Source: Rhodococcus globerulus NBRC 14531
GTDB taxonomy: Bacteria > Actinomycetota > Actinomycetes > Mycobacteriales > Mycobacteriaceae
Length of the DNA stretch: 64,000 nt
Assembly: GCF_001894805.1 (NCBI RefSeq)
Contig: NZ_BCWX01000001.1
Coordinates: 1,302,001-1,366,000 of the forward strand
Direction: 5' to 3'
Shown: in pieces, positions 1 through 9,249 of the stretch
Layout of the letters: every line of letters begins with the position of its first letter
How positions within the stretch are numbered: position 1 is the first letter of the stretch
Translations under genes and position numbers: made by a program
Notes under the pieces: model-generated
Seen by the model: the letters and a program-made list of their open reading frames with translations, nothing else
Told to the model about the DNA's origin: nothing
The model's database searches: none

Positions 1-710
1 TCGTCACCGAGCAGTTGGACAAGGGTGTTCCGCTGATCGTCGAGGAAATGGTGTCGATGCGCCGCGAACTGTCGGCGATGGTGGCGCGGTCACCGTTCGG
101 TCAGGGTGCGTCGTGGCCTGTCGTGGAGACCGTGCAGCGACACGGCCAGTGCGCCGTTGTCATCGCGCCGGCTCCAGATCTGCCCGGTGCCGTTGCGGCA
201 GAAGCGGAACAGCTTGCGTTGCGGATCGCGTCGGAGCTCGGGGTTGTCGGTGCGATGGCCATGGAACTGTTCGAGACGACCGACGGCCGTCTTGTAGTCA
301 ACGAATTGGCGATGCGCCCGCACAACTCGGGTCACTGGACCATGGACGGTGCCCGGACGTCGCAGTTCGAGCAGCACTTGCGCGCCGTTCTCGACTACCC
401 GCTCGGCGATACGTCGCCGATTGCTCCGGTCACGGTGATGGCCAATGTTCTCGGTGCTCCCGAAGCTCCCGAGATGAGCATGGACGAGCGTGTCCACCAC
501 CTCTTCGCCCGGATGCCCGACGCCAAGATTCACCTGTACGGCAAGGGTGAGCGCAAGGACCGCAAGATCGGCCACGTCAACATCGTGGGCGGGGCAGGCT
601 CGATCGACGACCCGAATTACGTTGCCGCAGTTCGGGAACGGGCTGAGCGGGCAGCGCACTGGCTTTCGTATGCAGTATGGACCGACGGATGGGATGTACA
701 CGGTGAGTGA
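1..710 (+). CDS. purK: N5-carboxyaminoimidazole ribonucleotide synthase, C-terminal part
   Basis: The last 235 codons of PurK, the ATP-grasp ligase that carboxylates AIR to N5-CAIR with ATP and bicarbonate in de novo purine synthesis. The amino-terminal part lies before the window. Visible are the ATP-grasp core with [10 protein letters not shown], the metal/ATP-binding stretch [14 protein letters not shown], and the small C-terminal barrel domain ([25 protein letters not shown]). The stop codon overlaps the start of purE, so the two are translationally coupled. Identity rests on these motifs and on the purE neighbour. Confidence 0.95.
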   Translation, partial: VTEQLDKGVPLIVEEMVSMRRELSAMVARSPFGQGASWPVVETVQRHGQCAVVIAPAPDLPGAVAAEAEQLALRIASELGVVGAMAMELFETTDGRLVVNELAMRPHNSGHWTMDGARTSQFEQHLRAVLDYPLGDTSPIAPVTVMANVLGAPEAPEMSMDERVHHLFARMPDAKIHLYGKGERKDRKIGHVNIVGGAGSIDDPNYVAAVRERAERAAHWLSYAVWTDGWDVHGE

Positions 711-1212
711 GAGTATGGGCGCGCAGGTCGGCCTGATCATGGGCAGCGACTCCGATTGGCCGACGATGGAAGCCGCAGCCGAAGCGCTCGCAGAGTTCGG
801 AATTCGCTTCGAGGTCGGTGTGGTCTCGGCACACCGCACACCGCAACGGATGCTCGACTACGCGAAGGACGCTGCCGGCCGCGGCATCAAGGTCATCATC
901 GCCGGCGCAGGCGGAGCGGCGCACCTGCCCGGGATGGTCGCCTCGGCAACGCCGTTGCCGGTCATCGGTGTACCGGTTCCGCTGAAGTATCTCGACGGTA
1001 TGGACTCGCTGCTGTCCATCGTCCAGATGCCTGCCGGTGTTCCGGTCGCGACGGTGTCGATCGGTGGAGCCCGCAACGCCGGTCTGCTCGCCGCCCGCAT
1101 CCTCGGTGCCTCGGATCCCGCGCTGCAGGCAGCCATGGTGGTATTCCAGGAAAGCCTCGAGACCATGGTGCTCGAGAAGGACAAGGCGCTGCGCGAAAAG
1201 CTGCTGGGCTGA
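703..1212 (+). CDS. purE: N5-carboxyaminoimidazole ribonucleotide mutase
   Basis: A class I PurE of 169 residues, the mutase that converts N5-CAIR to CAIR; it normally acts as an octamer in the cytosol. The family hallmarks are GSDSDW near the start, SAHRTP with the catalytic histidine, and the glycine-rich [12 protein letters not shown] phosphate loop. I chose the GTG at 703 because it overlaps the purK stop; ATG at 715 would still keep the whole domain. The stop is followed 13 nt later by an in-frame TAG, a possible backup stop. Confidence 0.95.
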   Translation: MSESMGAQVGLIMGSDSDWPTMEAAAEALAEFGIRFEVGVVSAHRTPQRMLDYAKDAAGRGIKVIIAGAGGAAHLPGMVASATPLPVIGVPVPLKYLDGMDSLLSIVQMPAGVPVATVSIGGARNAGLLAARILGASDPALQAAMVVFQESLETMVLEKDKALREKLLG

Positions 1213-1236
1213 GAAGCTGCGTAGCTGAGATTTTTC

Positions 1237-1620
1237 ATGCGTGAACGACGCGGCCTGCCGCTGACCCTGATCCGAGCTAGTCGGGGCAGCGCGCAGGCCG
1301 CATTCGTGACGCAGGTGGCGTTGCTCTATGCCCGAGTGCTGGGCGCGCGCATCACCTTCGACGACGAGTTCGGAATTTTTGTCGCCTCCGGGATGCGGCG
1401 CGGATTTGCCCGCGGCGGAACAACTCTCGGTGGTGTGTATCTGACCCGCCGGAACATTACTCGGGCAGTGCTGCGTCACGAGGCGATTCATGCCGACCAA
1501 TGGGCCAGGCACGGACTGGCATTCGGGCCGAAGTACTTGCGCGAGGAACTGCGCCACCCGGGCGTGCGAAACAAGTTCGAGATCGAAGCCGGGCTGGCAG
1601 ACGGCGGTTACCGCGTCTGA
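1237..1620 (+). CDS. Small conserved protein with HExxH motif
   Basis: A 127-residue protein of unknown function 24 nt downstream of purE. It contains HEAIHADQW at about residues 85-93, an HExxH signature like that of zinc metallopeptidases, preceded by a predicted beta-rich segment (DDEFGIFVASG, GGVYL). It is shorter than known proteases and has no visible signal peptide. I recall similar small proteins in actinobacteria but cannot name a characterised one. It could be a truncated minimal zincin or a non-enzymatic relative. Same strand and close spacing suggest co-transcription with purKE. Confidence 0.7.
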   Translation: MRERRGLPLTLIRASRGSAQAAFVTQVALLYARVLGARITFDDEFGIFVASGMRRGFARGGTTLGGVYLTRRNITRAVLRHEAIHADQWARHGLAFGPKYLREELRHPGVRNKFEIEAGLADGGYRV

Positions 1621-1640
1621 GTAGCGCTACTGTGGGCGGC

Positions 1641-2822
1641 ATGGCCCGTTTTCCGACTAGTGAACGATTTGTGCGCTGGACTACGGAACACGCGCGCGGC
1701 ATCGACATCACCCTGGCTTGCGCGGTCGCCTTGCTGAGCCTGGTCACCGCCGCCACAGCCGGAGTCTGGGCTGTGATCGTCTCGCTCGGCATGAGCGTCC
1801 CGTTGGCGTGGCGACGGTCCCGCCCCGAGCTGTCCGGCATGCTGATTGCCGGCTTCGCGGTACTGCACGTTCTTGTCATCGGAAACACTCTGCTCGGCTG
1901 CGCGATAGCCGTTCCGATCTCGCTGTACGCCCTCGCTGCATACGGCGCGCGGTGGAGTAGTTTCACCGGACTGGGGATCGCCTTACTCGGGTCGATCGCG
2001 GCGGAGTTCCGATACTTCGGCTACGACGGCATTTCGTTCTCCGCGCAAGTGTTTCAAGCGGTGGGCCTGATGATCTTCATGCTTGCGGTCTGGGCATTCG
2101 GAGACTTGCGGCGTGTGCGAACCAAACAACTCGAAGGTCTGACCGAACGCGCGCGACTGCTCGAACTCGAGCGAGCGCAGGAAGCCGAGATCGCCACCAT
2201 CAGTGAGCGTTCGCGAATCGCCCGTGAGATGCACGACATCGTTGCCCACTCGCTCACCGTGGTGATTGCCCAGGCGGACGGCGGTCGGTACAGCGCGGCC
2301 AAGGATCCGCAGGCAGCGGTTCAGGCGTTGGAAACCATCGCGTCGACGGGGCGGGCGGCCTTGACCGACATGCGTGCGCTTCTCTCGGTGCTCCGCGAAG
2401 ATCGGCCGCGAGATTTTGCGGTGATTCCCGGCGCCGGCGATATCGACGCTCTGCTGGAGGACCTGCGCCGCAGTGGACTTGATGTCACCGCGTCCGTGGC
2501 CGGAGAACCACGCGATCTGTCGGCCGGTGCCGGTCTGACCGCGTATCGCATCGTGCAGGAATCGCTGACCAACGTACTCAAGCACGCCGGACCCGGCGCC
2601 CACGCGGGCGTCGAGATCACCTGGACCGATACCGAACTCGTACTTCGCATCGCCGACGACGGACGCGGTGGTAGTGCTGCGCTTGTCGAATCCTCACCCG
2701 GTGGACAAGGCTTGATCGGGATGTCGGAACGCGCGCGGCTGCACGGCGGGACGATTACCGCCGGCCCCCAGGCAGGCGGCGGATACGCCGTGCATGCGGT
2801 GTTGCCGTACGAGAGGACCTAG
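1641..2822 (+). CDS. NarL-family sensor histidine kinase
   Basis: A 393-residue membrane histidine kinase of the HisKA_3 type. The amino-terminal third holds about five hydrophobic segments (for example ITLACAVALLSLV, GLMIFMLAVWAF). A short coiled linker leads to the phosphoacceptor motif REMHDIVAHSL (His near residue 198) and a C-terminal HATPase domain with DDGRGG and GLIGMSERARLHGG. I chose ATG 1641 because the open frame upstream overlaps the previous gene. The response regulator follows directly, and an ABC exporter lies after that, an arrangement often seen for antibiotic or envelope-stress sensing. The signal is unknown. Confidence 0.9.
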   Translation: MARFPTSERFVRWTTEHARGIDITLACAVALLSLVTAATAGVWAVIVSLGMSVPLAWRRSRPELSGMLIAGFAVLHVLVIGNTLLGCAIAVPISLYALAAYGARWSSFTGLGIALLGSIAAEFRYFGYDGISFSAQVFQAVGLMIFMLAVWAFGDLRRVRTKQLEGLTERARLLELERAQEAEIATISERSRIAREMHDIVAHSLTVVIAQADGGRYSAAKDPQAAVQALETIASTGRAALTDMRALLSVLREDRPRDFAVIPGAGDIDALLEDLRRSGLDVTASVAGEPRDLSAGAGLTAYRIVQESLTNVLKHAGPGAHAGVEITWTDTELVLRIADDGRGGSAALVESSPGGQGLIGMSERARLHGGTITAGPQAGGGYAVHAVLPYERT

Positions 2823-2823
2823 G

Positions 2824-3525
2824 GTGTCATCCATGGACAATCCGGTGACTCCGATTGCAGTGGCTCTTGTCGACGATCAGCAATTGGTTCGAGCGGGTTT
2901 CCGGATGGTGATCGACTCACAACCCGACCTCGAAGTGGTGGTCGAGGCGTCCGACGGGCAGCAAGGCCTGAACCAGCTGGCAACTCGTCGGGTGGATGTC
3001 GTGCTCATGGACGTCCAGATGCCGAACATGGACGGGATCGAAGCGACGCGGCGGCTGCTGACTACGGCGGATGCCCCAAAGGTTGTGGTGCTCACCACAT
3101 TCGACAACGACGAGTACGTGATGTCGGCCATCAGGGCAGGTGCCAGCGGATTCCTGCTCAAGGACGTACCGCCGGAGCAGTTGCTCGACGCCATTCGCAC
3201 GGTGCACCGCGGCGACGCCGTCATCGAGGCGCGGGCCACGCGGCGTCTGCTCCAGCATGTCGGACCACTCCTCGAAGGCTCAGCCCCCGAGGCGGCGTTA
3301 CCCGGCGATCTCACACCCCGGGAGATCGAAGTTCTCGAGGCCATGGCGTACGGGCTGTCGAACTCGGAAATTGCCGCCAAGTTCCACGTTTCCGAAACGA
3401 CCGTGAAAACTCATGTGGGACGGGTTCTTTCGAAAACCAAATCCCGCGATCGGGTGCAGGCAGTTGTCTTCGCGTTCCAGATCGGACTGGTGCGCCGTGC
3501 TGACCTGTTGAGTGCTGATACGTAA
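2824..3525 (+). CDS. NarL/LuxR-family response regulator
   Basis: A 233-residue two-domain regulator. The receiver domain shows the acidic pair VDDQ, the phosphoacceptor Asp in VLMDVQMPNMDG, VLTTF and the KDV lysine. The C-terminal LuxR helix-turn-helix is LTPREIEVLEAMAYGLS followed by SETTVKTHV. The GTG at 2824 has a GAGAGG ribosome-binding site about 6 nt upstream; ATG 2833 is the alternative. It is the partner of the upstream kinase and probably controls the ABC exporter genes that follow after a 129 nt gap. Confidence 0.92.
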   Translation: MSSMDNPVTPIAVALVDDQQLVRAGFRMVIDSQPDLEVVVEASDGQQGLNQLATRRVDVVLMDVQMPNMDGIEATRRLLTTADAPKVVVLTTFDNDEYVMSAIRAGASGFLLKDVPPEQLLDAIRTVHRGDAVIEARATRRLLQHVGPLLEGSAPEAALPGDLTPREIEVLEAMAYGLSNSEIAAKFHVSETTVKTHVGRVLSKTKSRDRVQAVVFAFQIGLVRRADLLSADT

Positions 3526-3654
3526 ACTTGGTACTGCAGGGCTTCGTACTGCTGAAGACTGATCCGGTGTCCTCCTGTGGGAGGATACCGGCGAGCCCGA
3601 AATCGGTCCGCGCTCCGACGCGCCAGCCCCCGGTGCTCCCATAGCGTCGTAGAC

Positions 3655-4455
3655 ATGAATCAGCATAGGAACAGCGCGCCTGCAATCACGGCGCGCGGTG
3701 TCACCAAGGTCTACGGCACCGGCGACACCGCTGTCCACGCATTGGGCGGCATCGACGTGGATTTCGGCCGCGGAATGTTCACGGCGATCATGGGTCCGTC
3801 CGGCTCCGGAAAATCGACGCTCATGCATTGCCTGGCCGGTCTCGACACGGTGACAGGTGGGCAGGTCTACCTCGGAGACACGGAGATCACCAAGCTCGGC
3901 GACACCGAGCTCACCGAATTGCGCCGCGAGCGAATCGGTTTCGTATTTCAGGCCTTCAACTTGCTGCCGGTGCTGACGGCCCGCGCAAATATGGTGCTTC
4001 CGATGAAGTTGGCCGGCAGTGAACCCGAACCGGCGTGGATGGACCAAGTGGTCAAAACCCTCGGACTGTCCCAGCGACTCGACCACCTTCCGCACGAGCT
4101 GTCCGGCGGGCAGCAGCAGCGCGTTGCGGTGGCACGCGCATTGTTGCCACAACCGGACGTAATTTTTGCCGACGAGCCCACCGGTAATCTGGATTCACGT
4201 TCCGGTACAGAGGTTCTCGGTTTGCTCCGCACCGCTGTCCGGGAGAGTGGTCAGACCGTGGTCATGGTCACTCATGATCCGGTTGCGGCGTCGTACGCCG
4301 ACCGAGTGGTGCTGATTGCGGACGGTCGTACGGCCGGCGAGATCTCCGGCCCCACCGTTGATTCGGTGATGGCCGCGATGCGCGGACTCGGGGCAGACGA
4401 TCTGGGTAACGCCGGCTCGAGCAACGCCCCGCAACCGATCGGTGTCTACCGATGA
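3655..4455 (+). CDS. ABC transporter ATP-binding protein (MacB/LolD type)
   Basis: A 266-residue cytosolic ATPase with Walker A GPSGSGKST, Q-loop FVFQAFNLLP, signature LSGGQQQRV, Walker B VIFADEPTGNLDS and the switch histidine in MVTHD. The sequence resembles the MacB/LolD/FtsE group that works with FtsX-type permeases. The ATG at 3655 follows a 129 nt intergenic region that probably carries the promoter. Its stop overlaps the permease start (ATGA), so the pair is coupled. Substrate unknown; antimicrobial peptide or lipid export is an inference from the two-component neighbours. Confidence 0.92.
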   Translation: MNQHRNSAPAITARGVTKVYGTGDTAVHALGGIDVDFGRGMFTAIMGPSGSGKSTLMHCLAGLDTVTGGQVYLGDTEITKLGDTELTELRRERIGFVFQAFNLLPVLTARANMVLPMKLAGSEPEPAWMDQVVKTLGLSQRLDHLPHELSGGQQQRVAVARALLPQPDVIFADEPTGNLDSRSGTEVLGLLRTAVRESGQTVVMVTHDPVAASYADRVVLIADGRTAGEISGPTVDSVMAAMRGLGADDLGNAGSSNAPQPIGVYR

Positions 4456-6899
4456 GGGCACTGGCTTTTGCTCAGGCCCGGGCACATGCGGGCCGGTACG
4501 TCGCGTCGATCCTTGCCGTGGTGATCGCCGTCGGGTACATCGTCGCGACGTTGACGTTGAGTTCGACGGTGACCGCCAGTGTGCGGACATCGCTTGCTGC
4601 GCAATATAATACGACGGATGCGGTTGCGTCGGGTCCGGATGTGGACCTCGGGGCCTTGCGCAGCGTGCCGGGTGTGTCGGCAGTGGCCGAGGACGTCGCG
4701 GGATACGTCCGGGTCGATTCCGCGGAGCAAGGTGTGTCGTACGGCGATGTGCTGTCGGTTTCCGACAGCCCGCAGCTGCGTTGGCAGAGTCTCGCCCAAG
4801 GAGAGTGGCCGACCTCGCCGGGACAGGTTCTCGTAAGCGCTGATTCAGGGATTCCCCTCGGGGCCGAGATCATTGTAACTGCGGCGAATTCGGGGGAGAG
4901 CGCAGCAGATCCGAGTGCTCGGGTTGTCGGGTTTGTCGATCTGAGTGGGTCGGCGCAACGACTCGGCGGCACCAAAGTGTTTGCCACACCGGAGCAGGCG
5001 GCGACGTGGGCGGGGGACTCCGCCACCCGTGAGTTCCGCATCGTCGGTGACGGTTCGGTGACGCCTGACCAACTTGTGGAGCGGGTGGCGCACGCGCTGC
5101 CGGCAGGCTCGACCGTTGTCAGTGCGGAATCCGCCACCGACGCCGCGGCAGCCGAGTACCTCGGCGGCACGGACATTCTCAGCACTGTGCTGCTGGCCTT
5201 CGGCGCGGTTGCGGTGGTGGTTGCGGCACTGGTCATCGCCAACACGTTTGCGGTCCTGCTGGCGGCCCGAACGCAGGAACTCGCGTTGCTGCGGTGTGTT
5301 GGTGCGACCGCCACGCAGGTTCGTCGCAGCATTCGGACCGAGGCTGCCGCAGTTGGTGTGATCGCATCGATCCTCGGAGTGGGACTGGGCATCGGATTGG
5401 CGGCCACGATCGGTGCGGTGGCCACTGCCGCGGAAGTACCGGTGCCGCTGTCGACTCTGACCGTCACACCGGTGACCCTGTTGGTCGGACTGGTGGTCGG
5501 CATCGTGATGACGATGGTTGCGGCGTCGGCACCCGGTCGTGCGGCAACCCGGTTGTCGCCCTTGGCGGCCCTGGTACCGATGGAGTCGAAGCCCGAACAC
5601 GTGGCGGCTTCGGTGATTCGGGTTGCCTTCGGCATCGTTGCACTACTCGGCGGTATCGCGGCGACAGTAATGGGTGTGATCGGGCAGCAGGTGATGGTGG
5701 CAACAGTCGGCGGCTTGCTCTCGTTTGTCGGCATCGCGGCTCTGGCAGGTCGGATCGTGCCTGCGTTGATCACAGCGGCCGGCGGCGTCCTCGGGCGGAT
5801 GATCGGCTCGGTGGGCGAACTCGCAGCGGGCAACGCCGGCCGGAATCCGCGTCGGACCTCTGCGACAGCACTGGCTTTGCTGATCGGAGTGGCGTTGACG
5901 AGCACCATGGCGGTGGGTATCGCCACGGTGAAAGACGCTGCGCCGGTGGCGATGGACAACCAGTTTCCGGTCGATGTCATGGTGAGCAGTTCCGGATCCG
6001 CGTCACTGCCGGAGGCTCTGGGCACCGACATCGGCGCGATAGCGGGAGTCCGTGCCGTCAGCGGCCTGGTGAATGCAGATCTGATGCTCGACGGGCACGG
6101 GTCTCTGCAGGGGTACGGGGTGGACGCGGCGCAGGTGAAAGACGTTCTGCGTAACGATATTTCAGTTCCGGATCCCGGCCAACTCGTGCTATCGCCAGCC
6201 GACCTGACCGACTACGGACTTGGTGCCGGTGATACCGTCACCCTGCGCGGAGATCGTGGACCATTCACCGTGAGTGTGATCGAGGGTGTGAAAGGGCAAC
6301 CCGCACTGGTGGATCGAGCAGACCTAGCGGCGGCGTCCACCCCGACCATCGACGGTTACTGGGTCAGACTGGGCACCTCCACCGACGAAGAGGCGCTCGC
6401 CGTCACCGACCGCATCACCGAACTCGCGCGGCAGATCGCGCCGGGTAGCGACGTTCAAGGTATGACAGAGATGCGTTCGGCGATCGATTCGATCCTCGAC
6501 ACCATGCTGATGGTCGTTGCGGGCCTGCTGTCGGTTGCCATCCTGATCGCGCTGATCGGCGTCGGGAACACCCTGGCGCTCTCCGTTCTCGAGCGGCGCC
6601 GCGAATCCGGACTGCTGCGCGCACTCGGACTGACCAGGAAGGGAATTCGAGCGATGCTGATCTGGGAAGCGCTGTTGGTCGCTGGAGTCGCGTCGGTGAT
6701 CGGTGTTGTCTTCGGTCTGGTGTTCGGAGTCGCGGGAACGGCGTCTGTTTTCGGGGTTGGCGACGTGTCGCTCGGCGCCGTGCCCTGGGCGCAGTTGGTG
6801 GCCATCACCTTGATCGGCGGCGTGGCCGGAGTGATCGCCTCACTCCTGCCTGCCCGCCGAGCCGGGATGGTCTCACCCGTCAGCGCACTGTCGAGTTGA
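4452..6899 (+). CDS. FtsX-like ABC transporter permease
   Basis: An 815-residue permease with two FtsX repeats. A first membrane helix near the N-terminus is followed by a long extracellular domain. Three helices (residues about 240-370) and a second block of helices then lead into another extracellular loop and the final three helices. The segments NTFAVLLAARTQELALLR and NTLALSVLERRRESGLLR are the paired cytoplasmic coupling motifs seen after the first helix of each FtsX domain. This is the usual duplicated layout of actinobacterial bacitracin/peptide-exporter-like permeases. It is coupled to the upstream ATPase and ends 6 nt from the convergent neighbour. Confidence 0.9.
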   Translation: MRALAFAQARAHAGRYVASILAVVIAVGYIVATLTLSSTVTASVRTSLAAQYNTTDAVASGPDVDLGALRSVPGVSAVAEDVAGYVRVDSAEQGVSYGDVLSVSDSPQLRWQSLAQGEWPTSPGQVLVSADSGIPLGAEIIVTAANSGESAADPSARVVGFVDLSGSAQRLGGTKVFATPEQAATWAGDSATREFRIVGDGSVTPDQLVERVAHALPAGSTVVSAESATDAAAAEYLGGTDILSTVLLAFGAVAVVVAALVIANTFAVLLAARTQELALLRCVGATATQVRRSIRTEAAAVGVIASILGVGLGIGLAATIGAVATAAEVPVPLSTLTVTPVTLLVGLVVGIVMTMVAASAPGRAATRLSPLAALVPMESKPEHVAASVIRVAFGIVALLGGIAATVMGVIGQQVMVATVGGLLSFVGIAALAGRIVPALITAAGGVLGRMIGSVGELAAGNAGRNPRRTSATALALLIGVALTSTMAVGIATVKDAAPVAMDNQFPVDVMVSSSGSASLPEALGTDIGAIAGVRAVSGLVNADLMLDGHGSLQGYGVDAAQVKDVLRNDISVPDPGQLVLSPADLTDYGLGAGDTVTLRGDRGPFTVSVIEGVKGQPALVDRADLAAASTPTIDGYWVRLGTSTDEEALAVTDRITELARQIAPGSDVQGMTEMRSAIDSILDTMLMVVAGLLSVAILIALIGVGNTLALSVLERRRESGLLRALGLTRKGIRAMLIWEALLVAGVASVIGVVFGLVFGVAGTASVFGVGDVSLGAVPWAQLVAITLIGGVAGVIASLLPARRAGMVSPVSALSS

Positions 6900-6905
6900 G
6901 TGCGG

Positions 6906-7619
6906 TCAGAACTGCTTCGTGACCTTCTCGGTGCCCACTCGGCGCGCGGTAACATCCGCGTCCGGGTGGGCTACCTGCACGAGCGACGCGCCGGCGGCCA
7001 GCACCGACAGCAGTCCGCCGATCAGTTCTTCAGCCGAATCCCACGACGCGCTGGACATCACACGATCCGACGACGTGAGTTCGCGGGCGGCGGCGGATTC
7101 CGTTGCCGCGCGCACGGTTTCCGTAACCGATCGGCCTTCCAGTGCCGCTCCGGCGCCCGCGGCGCGGAACTGATCGCCATGCACTCGGATGGACGTCGCG
7201 TAGTCGGCAACCCCGATCGGCAGGTCGCTCAGGCCCTTGCCGAATGCGTCGAGGGACAGCGCCGCGACCTCAGGGACATCGGCGACGTCATCGAGTCGAT
7301 CCGCCGTCACGAAAGCAAGTTCGGCGTCGGACTCGGGGGAGAGGACAACCTCGCACCCGGCCCACCACACACCGAGTAGGACGGCAACGCTCTGCCAGTG
7401 GGCCGGCAGCAGCACCGCAACTTTTGCTCCCGGCTCGAGAGCAAACTCGTCGCGCACCATGTTTGCGGTCTTGGCAGCCCAATTCACCAGGGTGCTTGCC
7501 GACAACTCGATGCGCTCGCCGCTCGCATCGTCGTAGTACGTGACCCGTGGTCCGGCAGGATCGGCCGCGAGGATCGGTCCGAGGAGTGCGTCGGTCAGAT
7601 TGTCGGCAGATGAAGGCAT
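6906..7619 (-). CDS. TIGR03089 family protein (acyl-CoA synthetase-like fragment)
   Basis: A 237-residue protein resembling the amino-terminal part of AMP-forming acyl-CoA synthetases (LSASTLVNWAAKTANMV, VAVLLPAHWQSVAVLLGVW). It lacks the adenylation core (no P-loop TSGTTGxPK and no C-terminal lysine domain). I recognise it as the actinobacterial TIGR03089 family, the Rv3268 position in M. tuberculosis. Function is unknown. It lies just downstream of the LCP gene on the same strand (21 nt gap), which suggests co-transcription and a possible envelope-related role. Confidence 0.85.
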   Translation of the reverse strand: MPSSADNLTDALLGPILAADPAGPRVTYYDDASGERIELSASTLVNWAAKTANMVRDEFALEPGAKVAVLLPAHWQSVAVLLGVWWAGCEVVLSPESDAELAFVTADRLDDVADVPEVAALSLDAFGKGLSDLPIGVADYATSIRVHGDQFRAAGAGAALEGRSVTETVRAATESAAARELTSSDRVMSSASWDSAEELIGGLLSVLAAGASLVQVAHPDADVTARRVGTEKVTKQF

Positions 7620-7640
7620 CCGCTCAGTTTACGCAGAGTA

Positions 7641-9182
7641 TTAATTCACACAGCGGGGTCCGCTGGATGCGGCGTCGATCGGCGGTCCGGCGGGAGCGGG
7701 AGTCGGACTGGTCTCGGTTGTGCTCGCCGAGTCCGGTGTCCCGGAAGCTGAAGTCGAGCCGGAATCCGTTGGTGACACGGAATCGGCGGACGTGGGACCG
7801 GAGTAGTCCGAGGCGAGAACAACTCGAACGGTGTTCGAGGGCAACGACGAATCCGCTTTTACGGTCAAGCCGCCCAATACCTCGGCGACGGCAAGGGCTG
7901 CGTCGTCGTCCTTGGACTTCGCAAAGACCGTTGACTCGGATACGTCTGCACCGGTGTTGTTTCCGACTTCGCCTTCCCGGTAGCCGAGTGCGCTCAGTGC
8001 TTCGGAGACTCCGCTCGCGAGTCCGCCGATATCGCTGGCGTTAGCTACGTCGACGGTGAATTTCGAGGCATCGACGGTAGGCGCCGCCGAGGTGGTTTCT
8101 TCTTCCTCGACCTCTGCGCCGACGAGGTTCGCGATGTACTTCTTCACCTCTTTCGGATCGACCTTGACGATCGACTCGCCGTAGTCGGTCATACCGTTGA
8201 TGTCGAGCACCGGGATGGTTTCGAACTGAACCTTGCCGCCCGCCAAATTTTGCAGTTGCTTCGCGAATTCGATGATGTCCCAGTCGTCGTCGATCACCAC
8301 CGAGCGTGACACGGCGTTGGTCAACGAAGTGAGCTTGCCGGGATCGCTGAGTGTTTTCGCGCTGAGGACCTGGCTGACAAGGGAAGCCATGAACACTTGC
8401 TGACGCACGATGCGGTCGAGGTCGCCGCGGGGAAGATCGTGACGTTGCCGGACGAAGCTGAGGGCGTTCGATCCGTCGAGAGTCTGTTGGCCGGCCGGAA
8501 AATTGGCGCCGGAGAGAGGCTCGTTCACGGCCGCGTTGAGGCATACGTCGACGCCGCCCACAGCATTGGTGAGCAGAACGAATCCGAGCAGGCCGACCTC
8601 GGCGTAGTGGTCGACGGTGATTCCGGTCAGGTTCGCGACGGATTCGATGAGTGCTTCGCGGCCCGCTTCAGTGGATTTGCGGTCCGACTCCGATTCGCTT
8701 GCTCCGTTGTTGACCAGCCGCAGACGCTCGGTCTCCTTGGTTGCTCCGAAGGCTCCGTTGATCTTCGACATGCCGATGCCGGGAACATTGACGTACGCGT
8801 CGCGGGGAATGGAGATCGCGGTGGCGGAACTGCCGTCGTTGGGAACGCGGATCAAGATGATCGTGTCGGTGTTGGACGCAACTTCCTCACCGGCCCGTAG
8901 CGAATCCAGCTCGCTTTGGCTCAGGGGATTTCCGTGCGCATCCGTTCGGCTGTCGGTTCCCACCATGAGGATGTCGATGGCGCCGTCCTTGCCGCCGCCC
9001 AAGCCGAGTCCGCTGGCGGTGGCCAGGGAATTGCGCAGTGAGTCCACTCCGCGCCATGCAAAGCCGGTAACCAGTAACACCAGGACCGACACGACGGCGA
9101 CGGCGATCCGGCCTGGGCTGGTCTTTGCTCGACTAGGCGCAGGCTGCGGACGCACGCGGCGTTGTGGTTGCTGGTGTGACAC
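7641..9182 (-). CDS. LCP family cell-wall ligase with LytR_C domain
   Basis: A 513-residue LytR-CpsA-Psr protein, the family that transfers arabinogalactan or other glycopolymers from a lipid carrier to peptidoglycan outside the membrane. A basic proline-rich cytosolic tail precedes one membrane helix (IAVAVVSVLVLLVTGFAW, residues about 26-44). The LCP domain follows with DILMVGTDSRTD, ISIPRDAYV, KINGAFG and the FVRQRHDLPRGDLDR arginines. A LytR_C domain (about 375-460) and a Ser/Thr/Pro-rich tail complete it. The position matches M. tuberculosis lcp1 (Rv3267). It is divergent from the rhamnose-linker operon, 67 nt away, so both may share a promoter region. Confidence 0.92.
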   Translation of the reverse strand: MSHQQPQRRVRPQPAPSRAKTSPGRIAVAVVSVLVLLVTGFAWRGVDSLRNSLATASGLGLGGGKDGAIDILMVGTDSRTDAHGNPLSQSELDSLRAGEEVASNTDTIILIRVPNDGSSATAISIPRDAYVNVPGIGMSKINGAFGATKETERLRLVNNGASESESDRKSTEAGREALIESVANLTGITVDHYAEVGLLGFVLLTNAVGGVDVCLNAAVNEPLSGANFPAGQQTLDGSNALSFVRQRHDLPRGDLDRIVRQQVFMASLVSQVLSAKTLSDPGKLTSLTNAVSRSVVIDDDWDIIEFAKQLQNLAGGKVQFETIPVLDINGMTDYGESIVKVDPKEVKKYIANLVGAEVEEEETTSAAPTVDASKFTVDVANASDIGGLASGVSEALSALGYREGEVGNNTGADVSESTVFAKSKDDDAALAVAEVLGGLTVKADSSLPSNTVRVVLASDYSGPTSADSVSPTDSGSTSASGTPDSASTTETSPTPAPAGPPIDAASSGPRCVN

Positions 9183-9249
9183 CCATCCAGGTTACTGGTC
9201 TACTCACGTCAGGTCGGGTACCTGGCGACGGCGTGCCAAACTGACGGGT

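Noticed and set aside
90-839. Long minus-strand open frame opposite purK/purE
   Set aside because: It is antisense to clear purK and purE coding sequence, has no recognisable protein family and no ribosome-binding site; high-G+C codon structure creates such shadow frames.
4472-6031. 519-codon minus-strand frame opposite the FtsX permease
   Set aside because: Ser/Thr/Ala/Pro-rich shadow with no domain; the permease on the plus strand is unambiguous.
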